NCBI GenBank assembly: GCA_900553015.1
Contig: USBY01000005.1
Span: 43,250-107,249, forward strand
Source of the DNA: an uncultured Clostridium sp.
GTDB lineage: Bacteria; Bacillota; Clostridia; TANB77; CAG-508
Length of the DNA: 64,000 bases
Direction: 5' to 3'
Shown here: positions 1 through 8,365 of the stretch, in pieces
Layout: each line of letters begins with the position of its first letter
How positions within the stretch are numbered: the stretch's first letter is position 1
The notes under the pieces: generated by a model
Told to the model about the DNA's origin: nothing
The model's input: the letters and a program-made list of their open reading frames with translations, nothing else
Databases searched by the model: none
Program-made: the position numbers and the translations under genes

Positions 1-315
1 TTTACCAACTCTGTCTCTTAAGTAGTATAATTTAGCTCTTCTTGCTTTACCTACTCTTACTAATTCTACTTTTTCTACTAATGGTGAATGAATTAAGAAT
101 GTTTTTTCTACACCAACACCAGAAGCTATTCTTCTAACTGTGAATGTAGCATTTAGTCCTCCACCTTGTTTTTTAATAATAATTCCTTCAAATACTTGGA
201 TTCTTTCTCTATTTCCTTCTTTTATTCTTTGGTGAACTCTTACAGTATTTCCAACCTTAAGAACTGGTATCTTCTCTTTTAGATGCTCATGCTCTATTGA
301 TTTAATGATATCCAT
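1..315 (-). CDS. rplS: 50S ribosomal protein L19 (partial)
   Basis: Large-subunit protein that sits at the interface with the 30S subunit. The first 105 codons are present. The end of the gene, about ten codons by comparison with the usual length near 115, lies beyond base 1. The product opens MDIIKSIEHEHLK and carries the family signatures VGNTVRVHQRIKEGNRERIQ and, near the break, KARRAKLYYLR. The ATG shares one base with the trmD stop codon (TAATG), so the two are translationally coupled. It is the last gene visible in the ylxM-ffh-rpsP-khpA-rimM-trmD-rplS operon. Confidence 0.95.
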   Translation of the reverse strand, partial: MDIIKSIEHEHLKEKIPVLKVGNTVRVHQRIKEGNRERIQVFEGIIIKKQGGGLNATFTVRRIASGVGVEKTFLIHSPLVEKVELVRVGKARRAKLYYLRDRVGK

Positions 316-1049
316 TATTTACTTCCTCCTTCTTTTAAATTTTTATATTCACTTAACATTTTTTGTTCTTTATCAGATAATTCAATTTCTTTTAATAAAT
401 CTGGTCTTTTTAAATATGTATTTATTATTGATTGGTTTCTTCGCCATTCTTTAATATTTTCGTGATGCCCAGAAAGCAATACTTCTGGAACTCTTTTACC
501 TAAAAATATTTCTGGCCTAGTATACTGTGGATATTCTAGCAAGCCATTTGTAAAAGATTCTTCTTGAATAGAGTCCTCTTTTAAAACTCCTTCTACATAT
601 CTACTAACACTATCTATCAAAACCATTGCTGGTAGTTCCCCACCAGTTAATACATAATCACCTATCGAAATTTCCTCATCTACGATTTCATCAATTACTC
701 TTTGGTCAATACCTTCATAATGTCCACAAAGTAATATGATATTTTCTTCTTTAGCTAGATCTTGTACCATTTGTTGATTTAAAGTTTTTCCCTGTGGTGA
801 CATATATATAACTTTAGCATTTGGTTCTTTAACAGAACAATATGCATCATATACAACTGTTGGTTCCATAACCATTCCGGCACCACCACCATAAGGAGTA
901 TCATCTACTTTTTTATGCTTATTTTTAGAAAAATCTCTAATATTTATTAAATTAATATCTATTAGTCCTTTTTCTTTTCCCCTTCCAATAATACTTTCAT
1001 CTAATGCTGAAAACATTTCTGGAAAAAGAGTTAAAACATTAAATTTCAT
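315..1049 (-). CDS. trmD: tRNA (guanine-37 N1)-methyltransferase TrmD
   Basis: Methylates G37 next to the anticodon of tRNAs reading CNN codons, using S-adenosylmethionine, and so prevents +1 frameshifting. The 244 residues match the usual length. The SPOUT (trefoil-knot) signatures are present: the N-terminal LTLFPEMF, DDTPYGGGAGMV near residue 50, LCGHYEGIDQRV near 108 and the knot segment ISIGDYVLTGGELPAM near 128. It is preceded by a good AGGAGG site and lies 8 nt after rimM, the normal operon order. Nothing is unusual. Confidence 0.98.
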   Translation of the reverse strand: MKFNVLTLFPEMFSALDESIIGRGKEKGLIDINLINIRDFSKNKHKKVDDTPYGGGAGMVMEPTVVYDAYCSVKEPNAKVIYMSPQGKTLNQQMVQDLAKEENIILLCGHYEGIDQRVIDEIVDEEISIGDYVLTGGELPAMVLIDSVSRYVEGVLKEDSIQEESFTNGLLEYPQYTRPEIFLGKRVPEVLLSGHHENIKEWRRNQSIINTYLKRPDLLKEIELSDKEQKMLSEYKNLKEGGSK

Positions 1050-1057
1050 TCTTCCTC

Positions 1058-1561
1058 CTATATTAAACCTGGAATAAGATTAATTATCATTTTCTTATTT
1101 TTTAAATCAACTTCTTTTACAACATCTGCTATAGCAGGAATTAATATTTGTTTTCCGAGATTGTCTTTTACTACATATACATCATTACTACCAGTTGGAA
1201 ATACATCTTCTATTTTGCCTAAATATTCATTTTTATCCGAATAAACATCAAGACCTATTAAATCTACAATATAATATGTATCTTCTCCTAAGTCTTCTTG
1301 ACTTTCTTTTTCTGTTTTCAAATAAAAATTTCTATATTTTTCTGCTTCTTCTATAGAATCAATTCCTTCAAGTTTTAGTAAGACTTGATTTTTATTATAT
1401 CTTACCTGTTCTATTTTAACTTTTTTAAGTTCATTTTTTAATTGTATATATACATACTTTAAATCTTCAAATTTGCTAATATCATCAGTAAAAGGATTTA
1501 CTTTTACAACACCTTTTAACCCATTCGTATTAACAATTTGTCCAATCTCTATATATTCCAT
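1058..1561 (-). CDS. rimM: 16S rRNA processing protein RimM
   Basis: Assembly factor that helps mature the 30S head by binding ribosomal protein S19. At 167 residues it has the normal two-part build. The N-terminal RimM barrel begins IGQIVNTNGLKGVVKV, and the C-terminal PRC-barrel contains DLIGLDVYS and IEDVFPTGSNDVYVV. It sits between khpA and trmD in the translation operon, with short gaps on each side, so co-transcription is expected. Confidence 0.96.
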   Translation of the reverse strand: MEYIEIGQIVNTNGLKGVVKVNPFTDDISKFEDLKYVYIQLKNELKKVKIEQVRYNKNQVLLKLEGIDSIEEAEKYRNFYLKTEKESQEDLGEDTYYIVDLIGLDVYSDKNEYLGKIEDVFPTGSNDVYVVKDNLGKQILIPAIADVVKEVDLKNKKMIINLIPGLI

Positions 1562-1572
1562 ATTAACCCCTT

Positions 1573-1803
1573 TTAGTTAATGAATTCAATTGTAACTTTT
1601 TTGTTTTCTTTTGATGCTACAGATTTCATTATAGCTCTTACTGCTCTTGCTACTCTACCTTGTTTTCCTATAACTTTACCCATATCATCTTCAGCAACTT
1701 TTACTTCGTATACAACTGATTTTTCACCATTTAATTCTTTTATAGATACTGCATCTGCATTATCTACTAAATTTTTTATCATTACTTCTAAAACTTCTTT
1801 CAT
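1573..1803 (-). CDS. khpA: KH-domain RNA-binding protein KhpA
   Basis: Small single-KH-domain RNA-binding protein (YlqC/UPF0109 family). In other Firmicutes it pairs with KhpB and affects cell elongation and small-RNA biology. The 76 residues include the GxxG loop as GKVIGKQGRVARAVRAI, followed by the closing strand KKVTIEFIN. It lies in the conserved slot between rpsP and rimM and has an AGGAGG ribosome-binding site. The family assignment is firm; a role in this organism is inferred. Confidence 0.93.
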   Translation of the reverse strand: MKEVLEVMIKNLVDNADAVSIKELNGEKSVVYEVKVAEDDMGKVIGKQGRVARAVRAIMKSVASKENKKVTIEFIN

Positions 1804-1821
1804 TTGTTTATCCTCCTGTCA

Positions 1822-2061
1822 TTAATCCTTGTTTGCTAAGTCTATTAATTTTTTAACTGTATCTGTAGGTTTTGCTCCGTTTTTGATCCATGTTGCAACA
1901 GCTTCTTTATCTAAAACTATTGTTGATGGTTTTGTCATTGGGTCATATGTTCCTACTTTAGCTATAACTTTTCCATCTCTTGGACTTCTAGAGTCTGCTA
2001 CTACTATATGATAAAAAGGTGCTTTTTTCTTTCCTTCTCTTTGTAGTCTTATTTTTACCAT
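1822..2061 (-). CDS. rpsP: 30S ribosomal protein S16
   Basis: Small-subunit protein needed for 30S assembly. The 79-residue product starts MVKIRLQREGKKKAPFYHIV and continues with ADSRSPRDGKVIAKVGTYDP, both diagnostic of S16. The ribosome-binding site is TAGGAGGTGAAATAA before the ATG. It follows ffh by 53 nt and precedes khpA by 18 nt in the same operon. Confidence 0.98.
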   Translation of the reverse strand: MVKIRLQREGKKKAPFYHIVVADSRSPRDGKVIAKVGTYDPMTKPSTIVLDKEAVATWIKNGAKPTDTVKKLIDLANKD

Positions 2062-2114
2062 TTATTTCACCTCCTAAAAATCTAAGTAATCTATTATTAA
2101 TTGTTATTAATAAT

Positions 2115-3464
2115 CTACATTTTAAAATCTTTTAAGTCATTCATATTTAAGTTTTTCATCATATTCCTCATTCCTTTACCAGACTTGATCTTTTTCATCA
2201 TTTTTTGTGTTGTTTCGAATGAAGTCATGAATCTGTTAATTTCTTGTACTGATGTTCCACTACCATTTGCAATTCTTTTTCTTCTACTTGCATTTAACAA
2301 TTTTGGATTTCTTCTTTCTCCATTTGTCATTGAACAAATAATAGCTTCTATTCTATCAAATTCTTTATCATCTACTTTAATATTTTTAAGTTGACTCATT
2401 CCTGGAAGCATTTTTAATAAAGATGAGAAAGAACCCATTTTCTTTACTTGTCTTAATTGTGCTAAATAATCATTTAAATCGAAGCTTTGTTTTCTTAATT
2501 GGTCTTCCATTTTCTTAGCTTCTTCTTCATCGAATGATTCTTCAGCTTTTTCTATTATAGAAAGTACATCTCCCATTCCTAAAATTCTTGATGCCATTCT
2601 GTCTGGATGGAATGGTTCTATGTCACTTAATTTTTCTCCTGTTGCTATATATTTTATTGGTTTGCCTGTTACTTTTTTTACTGATAATGCTGCACCACCA
2701 CGTGTATCACCATCTAACTTAGTTAAGATTATTCCATCTATTCCTACTTTTTCGTTAAATGTTGTTGCCACATTTACAGCATCTTGACCTGTCATACTAT
2801 CTACTACTAATAAGATTTCTTGTGGTCTTACATTTTGTTTTATATTTTGTAATTCTTGCATTAAGTCTTCATCTATTTGAAGTCTACCTGCAGTATCTAG
2901 TATTATTACATCATTTAATTTCTTTATTGCTTCATCTATTGATCTTTTAGCTATATTTACTACATTTTTAGAATTTTCATCACTAAATACTGGAATGTTT
3001 AATTGTTTACCAACAACTTGAAGTTGTTTTATAGCTGCTGGTCTGTAAACATCACATGCAACTAATAGTGGTTTTTTACCTTGTTTTCTTAATACATTTG
3101 CAAGCTTACCTGCTGTTGTTGTTTTACCAGAACCTTGCAAACCTATTAACATTATTACTGTTGGAGCATTTGGTAAAAATGTAATTTTACTTTCTGTTCC
3201 TCCTAATAATTCTACAAGTTCATCTTTAACTATTTTTATTACTTGTTGTCCAGGTGTTAAAGATTTTAAAACATCTTGACCTAAAGCTTTGTCTTGGATT
3301 ACAGTTATAAATTCTTTTACTATTTTATAGTTAACGTCTGCCTCAAGTAATGCAAGTTTAACTTCTCTTAGCATATCTTTTAAGTCAGCCTCTGTAACCC
3401 TTACTTTCCCTTTGAATTTATTTGTTATACTTTGTAATTTAGAAGATAATCCTTCAAAAGCCAT
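2115..3464 (-). CDS. ffh: signal recognition particle protein Ffh
   Basis: GTPase subunit of the signal recognition particle. It binds 4.5S/scRNA and hydrophobic signal sequences and delivers ribosomes to FtsY at the membrane. The 449 residues contain the N domain, the G domain with GLQGSGKTTTAGKLA (P-loop, about residues 107-121), DTAGR and TKLDGDTRGGAA, and the methionine-rich M domain with NGSGTSVQEINRF and a C-terminal KMMKKIKSGKGMRNMMK stretch. It lies 15 nt downstream of its usual partner ylxM. Confidence 0.98.
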   Translation of the reverse strand: MAFEGLSSKLQSITNKFKGKVRVTEADLKDMLREVKLALLEADVNYKIVKEFITVIQDKALGQDVLKSLTPGQQVIKIVKDELVELLGGTESKITFLPNAPTVIMLIGLQGSGKTTTAGKLANVLRKQGKKPLLVACDVYRPAAIKQLQVVGKQLNIPVFSDENSKNVVNIAKRSIDEAIKKLNDVIILDTAGRLQIDEDLMQELQNIKQNVRPQEILLVVDSMTGQDAVNVATTFNEKVGIDGIILTKLDGDTRGGAALSVKKVTGKPIKYIATGEKLSDIEPFHPDRMASRILGMGDVLSIIEKAEESFDEEEAKKMEDQLRKQSFDLNDYLAQLRQVKKMGSFSSLLKMLPGMSQLKNIKVDDKEFDRIEAIICSMTNGERRNPKLLNASRRKRIANGSGTSVQEINRFMTSFETTQKMMKKIKSGKGMRNMMKNLNMNDLKDFKM

Positions 3465-3479
3465 TATTTTCTCCTTACT

Positions 3480-3815
3480 TTAAATTAATTTTTTTAAATC
3501 TTTTTTTATTGATTCTAGTGTTTTCTTATCTTGTATATTTAAGCTATCTAATTTAGAAATAATACCATTTACTAGCTCTTCTTGTTTTTGCATTTTCTTC
3601 ATAAGACCTAATTTATTTTCTAAATCATATAATTTTGTTTCTCCACTTTTTATATTATCTCTTACTGCTTGCCTTGTAATATTATAGTTTTCTGCAATTT
3701 CTGATAAAGAAAAATCATTGTTATAATATTCATCTAATATCTCGAATTGTTTTTCTGTTAAAGTATTTTTATAAATTTGAGATAATATACTTATTTCTAT
3801 GTTTTTTTCCATCAT
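3480..3815 (-). CDS. ylxM: YlxM family DNA-binding protein (UPF0122)
   Basis: Small helix-turn-helix protein that accompanies ffh in many Firmicutes. It is reported in streptococci to modulate SRP function. The 111 residues contain a sigma-70 region-4-like helix-turn-helix (SLSEIAENYNITRQAVRDNI, about residues 36-55). The C-terminal half is charged and probably helical. It is the first gene of the ffh/rpsP/trmD operon. The promoter immediately upstream carries a perfect palindrome, so self-regulation by YlxM is conceivable but not shown. Confidence 0.92.
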   Translation of the reverse strand: MMEKNIEISILSQIYKNTLTEKQFEILDEYYNNDFSLSEIAENYNITRQAVRDNIKSGETKLYDLENKLGLMKKMQKQEELVNGIISKLDSLNIQDKKTLESIKKDLKKLI

Positions 3816-3839
3816 TACACCTTCTCTTTTTGTAATGCT

Positions 3840-3873
3840 ATTATACTTTACACTATTTTAGTGTAAATGTCAA
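3840..3873 (-). promoter_or_regulatory. promoter of the ylxM-ffh operon with overlapping palindrome
   Basis: Reading the minus strand, a -10 TATAAT (3840-3845) lies 16 nt from a TTTACA -35 (3862-3867), with a further TTGACA directly upstream (3868-3873). The -35 and spacer are covered by a perfect inverted repeat: TTTACACTA at 3847-3855, three T, TAGTGTAAA at 3859-3867. This is the arrangement of a repressor operator. The binding protein is unknown. Confidence 0.65.
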
Positions 3874-3891
3874 GAGCTTTACAGTAAAAAA

Positions 3892-3994
3892 TCGGGATTT
3901 TTTAGAGGTAGTGGGATTGGGGAACGTTCTTTTTTTTCCTTTTAGGGATTGGGGGACGTTCCTAAAATCCCTCCAAAAAATGGAGGGATTTTTA
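3892..3994. repeat. dispersed intergenic repeat, copy 1
   Basis: Contains ATCGGGATTTTTT, then GGGATTGGGGAACGTTC and GGGATTGGGGGACGTTCC, followed by inverted ends AAAATCCC and a short GGAGGGATTTTT hairpin. It lies between the ylxM promoter and the end of the helicase gene. It is one of a family of intergenic elements in this window sharing a GGGATTT half and a GGGGACGTTCC core. Confidence 0.7.
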
Positions 3995-4014
3995 CATTTA
4001 TAATTTTACTTACT

Positions 4015-6492
4015 CTACGTAATATTTCCTTGTTCTTTTATTTTTTGTGGTCTTAATTCTTGTCTTGCCTCTTCTAAATCTTCTATATTATCTACAACTG
4101 CTTTCTTCATTCTGTCTTCAATCTTTTTTCTTTTTGTCTTTCCCATAATTCCTAAATCTCTTAACCTTTGTATCCTTTGTCTATATTCTTCTGGAACTTC
4201 TGCTATATCACAACCAGCAAACTCATCTAACACTTTTCTTTCTGGTGCATTACGCCATCTAGCAGATAAATGAACTTCTGCTAATTGTTCTGGAGTTAAT
4301 TCATCTACTTTTAAGTTCCTTCCTTCGCCACGTTTTCTAAAGCCTGGTGATGGGGCTTTCCCATGTTCTTCTATAAATTCTATATATTCCTCATAAGTCG
4401 TTTTCTGCTCTATACCCAAACCGAAACTTCTTAATTTTGCTATTTTCTCTCTGTCTTCTTCTGGTATGTCATCTAACTCTACCCCAGTATATTTATCCAA
4501 TTTTTCTTTTTCTTTTGAATGTTTCCATCTGCCATATAAGTTAACTTCTTCTTTTTGTTCAGGTGTTAGTTCATCCATTAATAATCTTCTAGAATCTTTT
4601 CCAAAATTACCAATAGGAGTTCTACCGTTTTCCTCTAAAAACTCTACAAATTCTTCATATGTATCATGTTTAATTTTTTTCTTTAAGCCCAAGCCAAAAC
4701 TTCTTAATGTAGCTACTTGCTCCCTGTATTGTTCTGGTACTTCTTGAATATCTCTTTCTGCATATTCGTCTAATATTTTCTTTTCTGTAGAATATGCCCA
4801 TCTTTTAGCTAATCTTTTTTCATATTGTTCCTCTTCGCTTAGATCCTTCATTAAAATTGTTTTACCTTTTCCAGAAAAATTTTGCTTAGGCTCTCTTCCA
4901 TTTTGCTCTAAATACTCCACAACCTCTTCATATGTTGTTTTTTCTTCCAATCCAAGTTCTCTTAGTTTTTTTATTTTATATCTATATTCTTTTGGAACTT
5001 CTTCTATCGCTTTTCCTTTACATTTTTTTAGCATTTTTCTTTCCTCAGATATTCTCCATCTATGGTATAAATGCATTTCATCCTTTTCTTCATCTGTAAG
5101 CTCATCAGCTTTTAATCTTTTACCATCTTTTGAAAAATGTCCATGTGGCCTTCTTTTATTTTTTTCATAAAATTCTATGTACTCTGAAAATGTATCGTGT
5201 ATTGTACGAGTTTTTAATTGTTCATCAATCTCTCTTAATAAATCTAGAAGTTCCAATTCTTCTGATTGCAACTTAAAAAAATTATAATAACTATTATCTG
5301 TTTTATCTTTTCCTTTTCCCATTGCATGTTCTATTTCCATAAAAGTATCTATTTGTCTTATCCAGTTGTTTACAGCATCAATTATAACCCTATCTTTTTT
5401 TGCATCGATACTCATTATTCTGCCTGTTTCTTGGCTAAATACTATCCAAGATTCGGTCGGCTTAAACATTACTATTCCATCTAGACCAGCTATATGCTTG
5501 CCCTCATCTAACATATCTACACAAAACATTAATTGTAGTGTTCCATCTTCTTCTGCTTCTTCAAAATTTTCTAATGTTTCTCTATTAGAAAAAGGGGTTT
5601 TTCCAAAAGTATCATTTTTTTCATCTCTACTTAATACATAATATATAGATATATTTTCATTTACTTTTCCAAATATTTCTTTTGCTCTTTTCATCTTCTC
5701 TTGCATATCATATCTATTAGCACAAAAAACAATATATTTTCCATTCTTATTTATCATTGCTTTTGCCATAATATCTGGCATATCTGGTTCATTACTTACT
5801 AAACTTTCCAATTTTTGATATATGTCCATTATTTTTTCTTTTCGGGTTAAATTTTCTATTTTATCAATTTCTGTTTTATATCTTATTAATTCTTTTCTTA
5901 ACGCAGATAACATTCTTACATATCTTGCTCCTTGTAACACGACTTCGCCTTCCTTAGAACCGTCCAGTGCTTCTGTCATTGACATTTCATAGATTATACT
6001 ATCTGCAAATTTTTCATAAAGCATATTTCTACCATCTGTTCTTTTAGGAGTCGCTGTTATGCCTATATATTTTGCATTTGGATGATTTTTCATAAAAATA
6101 TCTAGTTCTGGTTCCCAAGTCGCAGCCCCAATCCTATGTGCTTCATCACAAATAACTACATCTGCTTTAAAGTCTTTCATTTCATTTATTTTACTTAAAG
6201 CTTGATATGTAGCTAACCTTATTTTCTTTGTTTTTAATAGAGAACTCCATTCTGTCATATATTTTTCTATATATTTTTTATACTGACTTTTTATTATTAA
6301 ACTAGGAACAATTATTAATGCATATTTTTCGCCATTACTTAAATTTTCACATTCTTCTACATACTCTAATGCAGGAAAAGTTTTTCCTCCACCAGTAGGA
6401 TATACATATGCTACTCTATTATGGTATTTTAATCTTTTTCTTAATAATACAGCTGTTTTTTGCTGATGTTTATATTTTAATATTATAGGCAT
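4015..6492 (-). CDS. superfamily II DEAH-box helicase with four C-terminal repeats
   Basis: A DNA or RNA helicase/translocase of superfamily II, 825 residues. Domain 1 has the P-loop PTGGGKT (32-38), the DEAH box (116-119) and ITATPKRTDG (145-154). Domain 2 has FCVDMLDEGKHI (323-334) and a divergent motif VI, QETGR (354-358). Residues 433-782 hold four copies of an 82-85-residue repeat (about 433-515, 519-602, 611-694 and 699-782). Each reads TYEEYIEFIEEHGK, then a K-rich turn, DELT, RW with E-K-LDEY, and a closing EVPEEYR with LR-LGL. The repeats resemble the helicase-associated domains that follow some bacterial helicases, probably a nucleic-acid-binding surface. It follows the small gene at 6503 by 10 nt. 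No nuclease or methylase partner is adjacent, so the cellular role (repair, phage defence or RNA metabolism) is open. Confidence 0.85.
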   Translation of the reverse strand: MPIILKYKHQQKTAVLLRKRLKYHNRVAYVYPTGGGKTFPALEYVEECENLSNGEKYALIIVPSLIIKSQYKKYIEKYMTEWSSLLKTKKIRLATYQALSKINEMKDFKADVVICDEAHRIGAATWEPELDIFMKNHPNAKYIGITATPKRTDGRNMLYEKFADSIIYEMSMTEALDGSKEGEVVLQGARYVRMLSALRKELIRYKTEIDKIENLTRKEKIMDIYQKLESLVSNEPDMPDIMAKAMINKNGKYIVFCANRYDMQEKMKRAKEIFGKVNENISIYYVLSRDEKNDTFGKTPFSNRETLENFEEAEEDGTLQLMFCVDMLDEGKHIAGLDGIVMFKPTESWIVFSQETGRIMSIDAKKDRVIIDAVNNWIRQIDTFMEIEHAMGKGKDKTDNSYYNFFKLQSEELELLDLLREIDEQLKTRTIHDTFSEYIEFYEKNKRRPHGHFSKDGKRLKADELTDEEKDEMHLYHRWRISEERKMLKKCKGKAIEEVPKEYRYKIKKLRELGLEEKTTYEEVVEYLEQNGREPKQNFSGKGKTILMKDLSEEEQYEKRLAKRWAYSTEKKILDEYAERDIQEVPEQYREQVATLRSFGLGLKKKIKHDTYEEFVEFLEENGRTPIGNFGKDSRRLLMDELTPEQKEEVNLYGRWKHSKEKEKLDKYTGVELDDIPEEDREKIAKLRSFGLGIEQKTTYEEYIEFIEEHGKAPSPGFRKRGEGRNLKVDELTPEQLAEVHLSARWRNAPERKVLDEFAGCDIAEVPEEYRQRIQRLRDLGIMGKTKRKKIEDRMKKAVVDNIEDLEEARQELRPQKIKEQGNIT

Positions 6493-6502
6493 TTTTTTCT
6501 CC

Positions 6503-6904
6503 TTATTTAAAACATTTTTTTATCCAGCTAAAAATTTTTTCATACCATTTTTTCTTTTTTATTATTGTAATACTCTGTTTAGTCGTACTTGTGTTAACTT
6601 TCTTAAATGGATTAATTACATTTTTATTTATTTCTTGTATTTTTTTATCTTTTATTCTTTTTTCTGTATCTTTTATAAGTTTTCTTTCTTCTTCTGTAGC
6701 TATATAATCTGCATAAAGAACAGCCAAAAGCTTTTCCGTATCTGGTAATAATTCATCATATTCAATATCTTTAAATGATACTATATATTCTTTATCCATT
6801 TTATTTTGAATATTTGTTATTATATCATCTGGAATTTTATTTTTCATTTTTTCTGGCATACTATTTATTATATAATTTGCTTCAGAATACGCTCTTCTAT
6901 CCAT
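6503..6904 (-). CDS. hypothetical protein upstream of the helicase
   Basis: A 133-residue protein not assigned to a named family. The first 80 residues look globular and acidic (KMKNKIPDDIITNIQNKMD, then LLPDTEKLLAVLYADYIATEE). The last 50 residues are strongly basic and end IKKKKWYEKIFSWIKKCFK, an amphipathic tail that could touch membrane or nucleic acid. The KIPDDI-LLPDTEKLLAVL pattern recalls small uncharacterised clostridial proteins, from memory only. It starts with ATG after CGAGGT. The helicase begins 10 nt after its stop, so the two form an operon. Confidence 0.7.
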   Translation of the reverse strand: MDRRAYSEANYIINSMPEKMKNKIPDDIITNIQNKMDKEYIVSFKDIEYDELLPDTEKLLAVLYADYIATEEERKLIKDTEKRIKDKKIQEINKNVINPFKKVNTSTTKQSITIIKKKKWYEKIFSWIKKCFK

Positions 6905-7049
6905 TTTTACCTCGATTATTTTATTTGGTTACTATTATATACTAAAATATTTTTTATAACAATCAGATTTTTTAAGTTACCATCAAAATCTTTTAATTGA
7001 TTTGGTGAGATATAATTGTCAACGCCAATATGGGGATTCTAAAATTTCT

Positions 7050-7173
7050 ACCCCCACAAAAAATCGGGATTTAAGGAACGTCCCCAAAATCCCTAAATCC
7101 CGAAATGGAAAAAAAAGAACGTCCCAAATCCAGAAACGTCCCCATTTTTCCAAGGAAACTTCGAAAAATCCCT
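7050..7173. repeat. dispersed intergenic repeat, copy 2
   Basis: Contains AATCGGGATTTAAGGAACGTCCCC, AAAATCCC, AAATCCCG, GAACGTCCC and ACGTCCCC in tandem, the same modules as at 3892 but in the other relative order. It ends at the stop of the DUF4363 gene. It fills most of the gap between 6905 and 7171. Confidence 0.7.
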
Positions 7174-7561
7174 AGAATAAATTTCTTATCAATAAACTTT
7201 CTTTGTCTTTTATATGATTTATGACATACACACAGTCATCAAGTTGTGGAACAGCTTGATTATATTCCCCTACATCTATATTTCCTTTAATTAACGTTAA
7301 TTGTCTTGCTACTTTTTCTAATTCATTATGTTCTATATAACAAGATAAAAGATTTAATTTTTCATTCCATTCTTGTTCTACTTTTTTTATTTCGTCATTT
7401 ATTTTATTTACATCTTTATTTTCTTTTAGCATTTCATTTCTTAAATTTCCTAAACTATCATTTATACTAAAAAAAACTTTTTTAGTATAATTATTACTAA
7501 GTAAATCCATACTAAATATTAAAATAACTACTAAAATGCACACAATAATCTCTTTATACAT
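7172..7561 (-). CDS. DUF4363 family protein
   Basis: Small exported or membrane-anchored protein of unknown function. The chosen start MYKEIIVCILVVILIFSMD gives an N-terminal membrane segment at about residues 3-20 and follows an AAAGG site. An upstream in-frame ATG at 7609 lies deeper in yetF with no site. The rest is helical and charged (NLRNEMLKENKDVNKINDEI, then TLIKGNIDVGEYNQAVPQLDD), typical of DUF4363. It overlaps the end of the YetF-like gene by 8 nt. The two families commonly occur together in spore-forming Firmicutes, where the pair is annotated without a known function. Confidence 0.8.
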   Translation of the reverse strand: MYKEIIVCILVVILIFSMDLLSNNYTKKVFFSINDSLGNLRNEMLKENKDVNKINDEIKKVEQEWNEKLNLLSCYIEHNELEKVARQLTLIKGNIDVGEYNQAVPQLDDCVYVINHIKDKESLLIRNLF

Positions 7562-8240
7562 TTTTGTTTTTCCTTTCTTTTGCTTGGCAGAAAAATTGTC
7601 CTTCTCCATCTATTGTTACTACCAAAGCATCTTTAGGTTTTATTTTGAATTTAGCAACTTGTTTTTCTAACCATTTTTCATCTTTTCCTAATTTTCTTAA
7701 ATTTTCTTTCATAATTACACCGTCTATAACTAAATCATAAGAAATTCCTTCATATTCTGGTTCCAAATTAAAGTCTTTTACTACCACATTTCTCTTTTCT
7801 GGTTTTGGAATAACTGTTATTTGTCCGCTCGTTTCTAATATTGCATACTCTACATCTCCAATATTAAAAATATTGTTTGAACGTAATCTTTCTTCTAATT
7901 CATTTATAGTAAATCTTTCTTTTTTTAATATTTTTTCATCAATTCTTCCTCTGTAAATTAGGATAGATGGTTTACCACATATTATTTCTCTGAATTTTAA
8001 ACTTTTCATATTAAGAACTGAAATTAACAAATGCATAACAAGTAAACCTAAAATAGGAATTAATCCATTTAGTATAGGTGTTCCAACATCTGACATAGGA
8101 ATAGAAGCTAAATCTGCAATCATTATAGAAATAGCAAGTTCAAAAGGTTGTAGTTGTCCTATTTCTCGTTTTCCCATTAATCTCATAACTAACAAAACAA
8201 ATATGTATATAATTATGGCTCTAAAAAAATTTGATAACAT
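7554..8240 (-). CDS. YetF/DUF421 family membrane protein
   Basis: Integral membrane protein of the DUF421 family, 228 residues. Three hydrophobic segments fill about residues 1-75, including RLMGKREIGQLQPFELAISI, the family signature. A cytoplasmic part follows, with KPSILIYRGRIDEKILKKE, then the typical RSNNIFNIGDVEYAILETSG-type stretch and IPKPEKR. Relatives include B. subtilis YetF, YrbG and YkjA; some members are spore-associated. It is co-transcribed with the DUF4363 gene downstream. Confidence 0.9.
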   Translation of the reverse strand: MLSNFFRAIIIYIFVLLVMRLMGKREIGQLQPFELAISIMIADLASIPMSDVGTPILNGLIPILGLLVMHLLISVLNMKSLKFREIICGKPSILIYRGRIDEKILKKERFTINELEERLRSNNIFNIGDVEYAILETSGQITVIPKPEKRNVVVKDFNLEPEYEGISYDLVIDGVIMKENLRKLGKDEKWLEKQVAKFKIKPKDALVVTIDGEGQFFCQAKERKNKNV

Positions 8241-8365
8241 AATATCACCTACTTAATTTTTTCAATTTTATTATGTCATTTTTTATTTTTTTTATACATT
8301 TTGAATAATTATTTAACTTGTGTAAATAATACTATTATGAAACCATTTTAAGGAGGTTTTATATT

